64,000 nt of DNA from Purpureocillium takamizusanense (taxonomy: Eukaryota > Ascomycota > Sordariomycetes > Hypocreales > Ophiocordycipitaceae), in NCBI RefSeq assembly GCF_022605165.1, contig NC_063073.1, positions 868,001 through 932,000 of the forward strand, given 5' to 3'. Shown here piece by piece: positions 56,758-64,000 of this stretch. Position 1 is the first letter of the stretch; each line of letters starts with the position of its first letter. Under the pieces are notes generated by a model. That model was not told the origin of the DNA, did not search any database, and worked only from the letters and a program-made list of their open reading frames with translations. The translations under genes and the position numbers were made by a program.

Positions 56758-57452
56758 TGCGGCGGTTCTAGGATCGCACAGCCGCCCCGAATTGTTTGGA
56801 ATCGGGTTACAGCCCGGTAGAACAGCAGCAGTCGTCCCAAGTCGATTGGCCAGTAACAAGCAGCTCCAACCCACGCTGCTATCTTCAATGGCCTATTCAA
56901 TTGCTCATTCGCCGCTGAAATGTCGGTTTCGCTGGCCGCAGTCCCTGCCGGGGCCAAATGTGAGACACGAATACAGGAGGGATTTGAGGTAAAATCGATG
57001 TTCGGAGGAGGCAAAAAAAAAAAAGAGAGAAGCATTCAGGCCCGTAGTCACGACGGTTCTAAGGGAAGCCAGTGATGGTTCCCCCCACTCTTTGATGCTG
57101 CATTGGGAGAGCTCTTTGTGCACGTGGGTAGGCTGGTTGGCTGCGGGTCACGTGCCGGTTGCCCCGCGAAGCAGTCTGACGAGGGACTGGCCGAAAGGGG
57201 AAAACGATCAGGCACGGACGTTTTGTCGCAATAGACACAATGCACAGCGCCGACGACATTGCTCCAGGTAGGCTCAACCCCCGAACTGTTCCGTACGCGT
57301 TTTCGTGGAAAATCTGACAAGTTACCGCCTCGCGGCATGCAGTTTGATGCCAACGCCGGATCGCGCCTCCCCCGAAAGACGATTGTTTACCAGAACCCCT
57401 CAAGCGCTGCCTCCTCCCAATCGAGCCCCTTTTCGAACAGCAATCGCCCAAT
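56758..57452. promoter_or_regulatory. Divergent promoter region VTC1 / Tctex dynein light chain
   Basis: 695 bp between start codons. Contains an 11-13 nt poly-A tract near 57013 and two CACGTG elements (57121-57126 and 57149-57154). Confidence 0.6.
57121..57154. promoter_or_regulatory. Paired CACGTG boxes upstream of VTC1
   Basis: CACGTG at 57121-57126, followed by GG (CACGTGGG, the high-affinity Pho4-type form), and a second CACGTG at 57149-57154, 28 bp apart start to start. Pho4 in yeast and NUC-1 in Neurospora bind this core and activate phosphate genes. Function here is inferred. Confidence 0.5.
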
Positions 57453-58121
57453 ATGGCCACTCCTGTATGTTCAGCGACAGATGCTAGTGTCGCAAGGTTA
57501 TGAACTGATATTGGAATAGCCCGTTCCTTTCAACCGGCTCAAGCAGATTGCTACCGACGTATGTCCTGACCAGCGTGGCTTGTTCATCGCCAGACGTCCC
57601 GCCAACCATTCCTTTGCGAAGCCGCATCTCACACTTCATCACAGATCTGCAACAGTGCCATCGGCAGCGCCGAATTCTACGATCACGCCAAAACTGAGCA
57701 ATGGAACTCCAACATCATTGTAGGGCCTTCTCTAAGGTGGCTTACCGTCAATGTGCGCGGCTGACCAATTCCCCACCAGAGCTCGATGCTTAAGGCTGTC
57801 ATATCCGAGTCGACCCCCTCGGGCGGCTCACCTTCGTTCAAGTTTGCCTGCAACAGCACCATCGTCCAGCACCTCGTCCCGACGTCGTCCTTGAACAAGG
57901 CCCGTGGCGGTACAGATGTCAAGACGGAGGAGCCGCACATCTCGACGAGCTCAGAGGCAACGGCCACGGACGGTAAGCCGCACGTTGGGCGACGCGGCAT
58001 GCACAGCGCTACGGGCGCGTACTGGGACGAGAAAAAGGACGGCATGTGGACGTTCAAATACGACGGCGGTGAGGGCAAGGGCATGGACGTGGTCATCATG
58101 CTCATTTGGGTTGCCCTTTGA
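57453..58121 (+). CDS. Cytoplasmic dynein light chain, Tctex-1 family
   Basis: Four exons: 57453-57464 (four codons), 57520-57558, 57645-57719 and 57780-58121, with introns of 55, 86 and 60 nt, all phase 0. The product has 155 residues: MATPPVPFNRLKQIATD, then the helix and strand region ICNSAIGSAEFYDHAK, the conserved SSMLKAVISEST, KFACNSTIVQ and a C terminus GAYWDEKKDGMWTFKYD ending in hydrophobic VVIMLIWVAL. This is the Tctex fold, a dynein intermediate-chain binding dimer. A Lys/Glu/Thr-rich loop of about 45 residues replaces the short loop of animal proteins, as is common in filamentous fungi. Exons 1-3 are too short to show as open frames. Confidence 0.9.
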
Positions 58122-59941
58122 TGTGAGCGGCAGCCATGCCAGGGCCACTCCGGATAGCATTTGGTACAGGCGGCGGGCTTTCTATCATTGCAGGAGATAA
58201 CGGCGTTTCAGGAGCTGAGGCGTGGGCAGAGCGTCCCTCCTATATGCCTCGACGGTTTAATTTCTAGCAATTGTTGTCTGTGTGCGTAATCTAATAGAGT
58301 CCGACTTTGAGACGTGCCGGGCTTAGACGTGTTCGACCTGCCCTCAAAGCTTCTTTGGTTCGTTGTCACGGTCATGCGCCTGTGAGCTACTGCTGTGAGC
58401 TACGAGGTACACGTCGACCCATGTGGCTCGACCGCAGGATCCAAGCTTGCGTCACAAGCTGCAGTAGCAAACGGCCATTTTTTTTTTACCACGTGGCGCG
58501 ATAAATTCATGGCGTCTGCTATCTGACCACCAAGGCCCTTTGTCACTCGATCCACGTATAGCTCGCGGGGGTTGCAGGAGAGGAGAGCCGACTGGCCCAG
58601 AACTTATGACCCTTGACGGCTGTGTTTTTCGTACGTGCGTCTACATTACGTATTGGAAGGCGAAGAGCCTCGACGCTTGGTCCTGCAAAAATCACGAGTT
58701 TCAACACACAAAGCACGTGGATGAGACATGGCTGCATGTAAAAATGGCGCTACCCATGCACATGTTTCTGGCGGCAAGTGGAAGCCGAGTCTCTGCCGCG
58801 CTGGCGCTGGAATGATTGATTCTAGAAGGGCTGGAACGGGCTCGATTGAGGCTCACCTGCGGCGTGATGACCGAATTGCAAAACTCGCGCCATCTCTTGG
58901 CCGTTTTCCCATTGCCGCCGCGCTCTTGAATGCGGTTCGGTCGGCCTCGCCGACCGCCTGCTTTTCTGCAGGGTGCGGTGCTTCCCCTGGAATCATGATG
59001 TCGAGATGGGTGCAGTGGTCTGACCGCCATGCTTGCACTGGCCCGAGCTCGGAGCGTGATTTTTCATGGGTGCAGTTGGCTGACCACCCGGCATGTTTGA
59101 CATGGCCGCACAACACCGCAATGACGTTGGTGGTGAAAGCGCCGCGCCGGAGCATTACTCACTCTATGCAAAGGTCAACGACCAAGAGACGTCTTGGGAA
59201 AGGACTCAGCCGTCCGAGGCGATGACACGCAGTCCAAGGCCAAGCTTGGGTCTTCGTCCGTCAGAGAGGCCCGCAATGATGCCGTCGTGCAGGCACAGGA
59301 CCCCTCGGCTTGGTGGAGACTGGGGGGGAGCCGCTTGACGCCGTCGACAGTGGACACCGCCTCTGACGATTGGCATCCGCAAAAAGAGGGCCGCGGACCC
59401 ATTGCTGCCGTCATTCGAGGGCGCGTCGAGGCAGAGAGAGGTTGGCGTCACTTGCTGAATAGGGCTGGCAGTGTCGTCCGGCAAGATCTGAGCCTTGGAC
59501 ACCTGGCAAGGCTTCTCGTGTGCCGACACGCGCTTCTCAGCACGCCCTGTTCGCTTCTTGACACCTCGATCGACCGTTGGTTATGGCCGCTGCACATAGC
59601 GAGGGGGCTCCCCCTCTTTTGTGATGCGTGATTTGTCTTGTTGCGCTTGGTGGCACAGGCAATACGCGCAGCTGTCAATACAACAATACTGTTCGTTGCA
59701 GCACGAGCCGACTGCAGAGACTCACGGTCGTTCCAAAAACCGCGCAGGCTGCGCGCTGCTGATATATACCGCTGGCTGATACTATCGCGAGTTTCAAGCT
59801 GCTCCGTGTAAAGTATTTCCCTCTCGCGTAACGTAAAGGAGGAGCGCGAAAGACGATGTATAAGTAGTGCATAGGGTTCCCTCGTCTAGAGATCAAATCA
59901 TAGGATCTCTGCTTCTGCATGCGCACCGTCTAGTTGTGACC
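58122..59941. other. Intergenic upstream of the small secreted protein gene
   Basis: 1.8 kb without a supported gene. Contains CACGTG at 58490 and 58713, an imperfect 23-bp direct repeat (59006-59028 and 59066-59088, 20 of 23 matching) and TATA-like elements at about 59761 and 59857, the latter 85 bp before the secreted-protein start. Confidence 0.5.
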
Positions 59942-60578
59942 ATGAAACTCGCCACGGATGGACTCTCCCTGGCCGCTGTTGTTGCCCTTGCTGGACAGGT
60001 AAGGGGCTGCCCTATAAGTGACTTACACGACAAGCAACTTCAACTAACTTTTTATCAGACTCTCGGCCTGCCGACCGCTGATGGAGTACCCTCGAACGTG
60101 ACGACGCAGGCTCTGTTTCCACGGAAAGGCATCAGCACCAACCGGAGCGACTATCCGAAACTCGTCTGCGGAAACTACGAGGCATCTTCGGAAGAGGACT
60201 ATGTGCACGCCTATTGGAAGAACCGAGAATACTTTGAACATATACATAAAGAAAAACCTACCTTGAGACCGGAACAGTGTGACCGCGTTGGGTGCTGGAA
60301 CAACGTTGGAGTGTGGTGGTGCAACGAGGTGAGCCTGGTGCTACACTACAATTGGATCAAGTACACTGACAGGATGGCCGCCCGGCGCATCTATCTAGAC
60401 TAAGAAAGATAAAAAGGTGGAAGACTGGTACGATATCGTGCTTGCTCTCGATGCCATTCCTCTTCTTAAGGGTTTGTGCTCTGAACACGACTATCGGACG
60501 TATTCGCACCAGATTTTCCACAAGGACGGCTTTAGCGTCATAATCAGCCACAGGAAGGGCGAAGAGGGGCGTTGTTAA
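59942..60578 (+). CDS. Small secreted six-cysteine protein, family not recognised
   Basis: Three exons: 59942-59998, 60059-60328 and 60405-60578, with introns of 60 nt (GTAAGG donor, CTAAC branch site, TATCAG acceptor) and 76 nt (GTGAGC donor, CTAAG acceptor), giving 166 residues. The N terminus is a signal peptide (about 1-19). The mature part has six cysteines (VCGNY, EQCDRVGC, WWCNE, GLCSEH and the final Cys), two N-glycosylation sequons and a Trp/Tyr-rich centre (YVHAYWKNREYF). The last exon continues with EDWYDIVLALDAIPLLKG and ends in GRC. Size, cysteines and isolation in gene-poor DNA are effector-like, but function is unknown. If intron 2 were retained the protein would end at 60403. 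Confidence 0.72.
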
Positions 60579-62152
60579 AATGCCCCCGGATTTCAATAAA
60601 ATGTGTGCGGCGAACCTGTTGTCCACGTTGCTGTGATATACCTACCATACGAAGCACACCTGTGCAGAATTGTACCCGAGAGAAAAGGGCAGACCTCAAC
60701 GGCGGATGGCAACCCAAAGAAGGACACGCCGATGTCAGCATATCAGCGCTACACAATTCTGGTCACGTAACGGATGCACCGTGCTTCGTACCAAGTGCAC
60801 AAAGTGCAATACGTACATGCATGTAGGCTGCTGGAGATGGGTGATGAGGTCTGGCTGGTTGGCTGCAAGTCGATTCACGGGAGATCAATGGGTCCCGCTG
60901 CGGATGGCCCCGTCCAGTGACAACAGACCGGGACCCTTCTTCCTTCCTTCCTTCGGAGTAGCTCGGAATTCGACGCCACCATTCGGAAACCCGATGCGTG
61001 GACCCCAGCCGCACCGCACACAGTCTGTCTGGTCACTTGACTATGCATTTGCCCTGTCCCCTGTCGATCGAGCTCGTGTGGCTGCGCTGTTCCAAATAGC
61101 CAAGGTGAAATGAAAAAGCAATTCTTATGTCGATGCCGAACAACACCAACGACGCTGCAACGACACGACGACGACGACGATGCAGTCCTCAGCGTTCGCG
61201 AGATAACGTTCGGCGCCAGAGACCCATATCGTGAAACGTTTTGGCAGCGAGACTCCACGGTCTGACGCAGGTGGAAGGGAAAACGCCAGCAAATGCCCAC
61301 CGAGTCAGGCCCACCACTGTCGAGGTCACCCAATTCGCATTCACGTCCGGGGCTAACCGACTCCACAATAGACCCGTTTGACCAACGATCAATGGATCGG
61401 GTTTGCCCTCCTGGGCGTCGGGTGACTGGCCATGACTGGGTACGCCTTACGAAGTAGCCTTTGCCACTGTCAAGGCGGGCGGTTGAGTTACGTCGAGAGT
61501 CGCGCTTTCGTCGGACGCATTTGGCGCTGCGCCGTCGTCGCCCAGCCAGACCCTGAAAAAAAAATATCTCACGGCGGCTCGCCTCGCCATGACGCCACCG
61601 GGTCCGACGTTGGAGGTTTGGCGCGCCTCGGCCTAGCTGCTACTGACGGCTCAAGGACGGCCGGCCGACGGCCGGCCAGTCGCGCCAACGGATTGGGATG
61701 GGTTGGGATGGGATGAGATGGAGGGCCGCCGCTTGGGCTTGGTCTGGTCAGGTCAGGGGAAATTTTCCCACGATGGCCCGCCCGTCCCCATAGCACCGCT
61801 GGGTCCGACCGAGACCGCCGTTCGCTGACCCCGACCTTTCCCCATGTTCTTTATAACCCATCGTGGCCCCGGCTGTGGCGTGTCTCCGCGTGCTGTTGGA
61901 TCAATCTCCAACACCTTCACCGTGCCATTGTCGAGCGGAGACCCTTTATCTTCGACGGCCAGCCTCGTGTCGATGCCCCCCACGGCAGGATCCTTCGCCG
62001 GCACGCCTCTGTCTTTTCAACAACCATCCCAGGCTATCGGCCGTAACGTGCGAGCGTGACGACCAGCCCCCTTTCCCACTGGTCGAGATTGAGGCGTCTC
62101 CAGTCGGGGGAATTCTCAGGCATCCTTCCATACGCGCCAGCCGACCGCCAAC
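60579..62152. other. Intergenic upstream of the F-box-like gene
   Basis: 1.6 kb without a supported gene. Contains a tandem 11-mer GACGGCCGGCC x2 (61656-61677), TGGGATGGG-type repeats after it and a TATAA at about 61852. Confidence 0.5.
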
Positions 62153-63028
62153 ATGGTCCAACTACTGGCAGAGCTCACTCACTCGCAGAGTGGAACTCCC
62201 GTACAAGAGAAGGAAGAGCCCTCCATGTCGAGGGAGGAGCATGCCCAGAGGATGCGGGAGCTGAACATGAAGCGGAGCATGATGAGGGCGCCGAGGCGGG
62301 GATGGAGCATGACGGACTACCAGGGCGACAACGCCCCGACTCATTCGTTTCATGCCGCCGCAGCACACGTCGATCGCCAGGTGTCGATACCAGAGAACGC
62401 GGTTCTCCCTTCTCCTGCAACGCCTCCGCCAAGGTCGACAGTGGACCAGACCATGCAGATTCCACGTCGACCCAAGATGCCCCCGCCACGTCGTTCGTAC
62501 TCGGTAACAGATAAGGAGCCTGAGCCTGTTGCGCCGGGCCAGCCGCGACCGTCGGAGCACATGACCATCCTGGACCTCCCTTCCGAGCTTCACTATTCCT
62601 TGTTTGACTTTCTCGACCCGATCGACGGCGTCTGCTTGGGGCTCGCGCACTCGAGGCTGTATGCCATCCACAAGCGAAAGTACGGCAAGGTACCACTGTG
62701 CAGCAGGTACTCCGGACCCAATGACCGAGAGTGGGCGTGGCGAGGCGCAGGCCCGCTCATCCGCCCGATGGAGCAGAAGCGAGACAACAATGCCCCCGGC
62801 GGCCTGGACCAGCTTCGCGTCAAGGGCCAGGTGTACTGCCGAAAGTGCGGCGTCGCTCGATGCGAGCTGCACCGCCACCTGAAGGACTGGATGGGCGATG
62901 GGTACGAGTACTGCGGCATCAAGCAGATATTTGGCAGGCCGGCGGACGAAGACGCGAGGCCGTACTGCTTTATGAGCTCACCGAAGAACCCCCATCGATG
63001 CGGGCGTCATGGGACGAGGATCTTGTGA
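62153..63028 (+). CDS. F-box-like protein with C-terminal Cys/His-rich region
   Basis: A single exon of 291 residues. The N-terminal ~140 residues are disordered, with Pro-rich patches and two RRxxSxTD-type motifs (RGWSMTD, RRSYSVTD) that could be phosphosites. An F-box-like segment follows (ILDLPSELHYSLFDFLDPID, then VCLGLAHSRLYAI), typical of Skp1-binding adaptors of ubiquitin ligases. The C-terminal ~60 residues carry a Cys/His cluster (YCRKCGVARCELH, EYCGI, PYCFM, HRCGRH) that may bind zinc. This F-box plus Cys/His layout is common among uncharacterised Sordariomycete proteins. Substrate and role are unknown. The Met at 62153 was used. A later Met at residue 25 is possible. Confidence 0.75.
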   Translation: MVQLLAELTHSQSGTPVQEKEEPSMSREEHAQRMRELNMKRSMMRAPRRGWSMTDYQGDNAPTHSFHAAAAHVDRQVSIPENAVLPSPATPPPRSTVDQTMQIPRRPKMPPPRRSYSVTDKEPEPVAPGQPRPSEHMTILDLPSELHYSLFDFLDPIDGVCLGLAHSRLYAIHKRKYGKVPLCSRYSGPNDREWAWRGAGPLIRPMEQKRDNNAPGGLDQLRVKGQVYCRKCGVARCELHRHLKDWMGDGYEYCGIKQIFGRPADEDARPYCFMSSPKNPHRCGRHGTRIL

Positions 63029-64000
63029 GAGGTGTCGAACGATGCGTGGCGGGGGTGTGCCTGAGCGTTGGGGCGTGAGCGCACAAGGGGGCTGTATGAT
63101 ATTTGGCGGGGGGGGAATAGGGCATCTGCGCGGCGTTTGGGGGGGGGGGGCATTTCGAGTGTTCATCGATTCGAAGAGTTGGAAAGCGGTTCATTCTGGT
63201 TGTTATGACGGTTGTTGGTTGGCTCCGAGCGTGAGACGCAGGTTCATGAATGAGGCTTGACCTCCTGCAGATGAAAGAACGAAGCGGCGATGAGATGGCT
63301 GTTACCTCGTAGATGTATATTCTCTAAGAGAACGAGAGCAAGTCTCAGATGACATAATGACTTGGAATCGGCAACGAGGGATTGTGCTTGCTTCTTACAC
63401 GTACGGAGGAAACCGGCCAAAGTCGCCGAGCATTTACAACGAGCCGCTCCCGTTCCCTTTCCGGCACACCGCAAGACGGCGCGGCGTCACAGCCTTTTGT
63501 AACATGACCATGAAAAAATCTCGATATCAACAAGGTGCCCAAGGGGTACCTTGCCGGGGCGGTTTGCACATGCCACCACCCCATACGCCCACCCGGACGG
63601 AACTGCCGCTCGCTCCAAAGAGGGGGGGGGGGGATTATAGCATAGCACAGCATAGCACAGCAGGGTGTCTGTCAACTCAACCTCGGCCCGTCCCGTGCCA
63701 ACGGACCTTGGTGCTCACTCTCTCGATCACAACCGGCCCTGAGACGGCGGCGTGCTCGGGAGAAATCGCGAGGACGGCTGCTTTGCTCGGTGTGCGTTTT
63801 ACCTTCATGTGAACTGGACGGAGGATGGACACAACGAACAAAATCCATCGAATCGCAACTCCTCCTGCGGATCCCCCCCTGCCTCACCGGTCATTCACTC
63901 GCTTGACTCACTCGCAGCTGGCCAGACCGCATGGACTTGGAAAGTAGACACTTAGCTTAGCTGGCGTTTTGCTGGCCCAAGTCTTTTGTCACCTGTAGTA
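63029..64000. other. Right-end intergenic DNA
   Basis: Holds the 3' region of the F-box-like gene, with two G-runs near 63105 and 63140-63152 and a third near 63621-63631. No coding sequence is supported to the window edge. Confidence 0.6.

Noticed and set aside
59194..59631. 145-codon plus-strand frame
   Set aside because: No signal peptide, domain or compositional support; frames on the other strand are equally long.

Overview
This 64 kb window is nuclear DNA of a filamentous ascomycete. The genes are single transcription units with short introns (mostly 50-80 nt, GT..AG, CTRAC-type branch sites), many coding regions are rich in G/C at third positions, and every recognisable product is eukaryotic and fungal in type (Mim2, Nup133, AP-3 mu, RRP4, VTC1, Aip1, Alg13, eIF2-beta). 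Protein style and gene content suit a Sordariomycete, most likely Hypocreales. That placement is inference, and no genus can be fixed from reading alone. I saw no rRNA, CRISPR array, transposase or reverse transcriptase, and no convincing tRNA.

Layout. 0-15 kb is gene-sparse: a conserved small fungal protein (4.2 kb), a secreted PNGase A-like amidase (6.6-8.7 kb), then about 6.6 kb of low-complexity DNA before a four-pass MARVEL/Nce102-like membrane protein (15.3 kb). 16.6-38.0 kb is a dense housekeeping block: MIM2, eIF2-beta, NUP133, AFG1-type ATPase, TRAPPC2L/Tca17, mitochondrial malonyl transacylase MCT1, AP-3 mu, a DMAC1/DUF4536-like small membrane protein, exosome RRP4 and a membrane-anchored fatty aldehyde dehydrogenase. 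40.9-50.9 kb holds mitoribosomal RSM24/mS35, ALG13, AIP1, a CFEM-like GPI protein and an AHC1-like zinc-finger protein. 55.3-63.0 kb holds an Alba-domain protein, VTC1, a Tctex-type dynein light chain, an unrecognised small secreted cysteine protein and an F-box-like protein. Long gene-poor gaps lie at 0-4.1, 8.7-15.3, 38.0-40.9, 45.3-47.4 and 50.9-55.3 kb.

The genes do not form one pathway. Mitochondrial biogenesis is well represented (MIM2, AFG1, MCT1, DMAC1-like, RSM24), as are secretion and trafficking (TRAPPC2L, AP-3, ALG13, VTC1). Sixteen of the 21 firm genes were resolved here into spliced models with 25 introns, checked by reading-frame phase and family alignment from memory. No cDNA was available.

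Most unusual points: the orphan secreted six-cysteine protein at 59.9-60.6 kb; recurrent perfect GTAC- and TA-centred palindromes confined to intergenic DNA; a strand switch of G-runs to C-runs near 13.9 kb; a GC-AG intron; several stop-free introns of length 3n; and a pair of CACGTG boxes upstream of VTC1.
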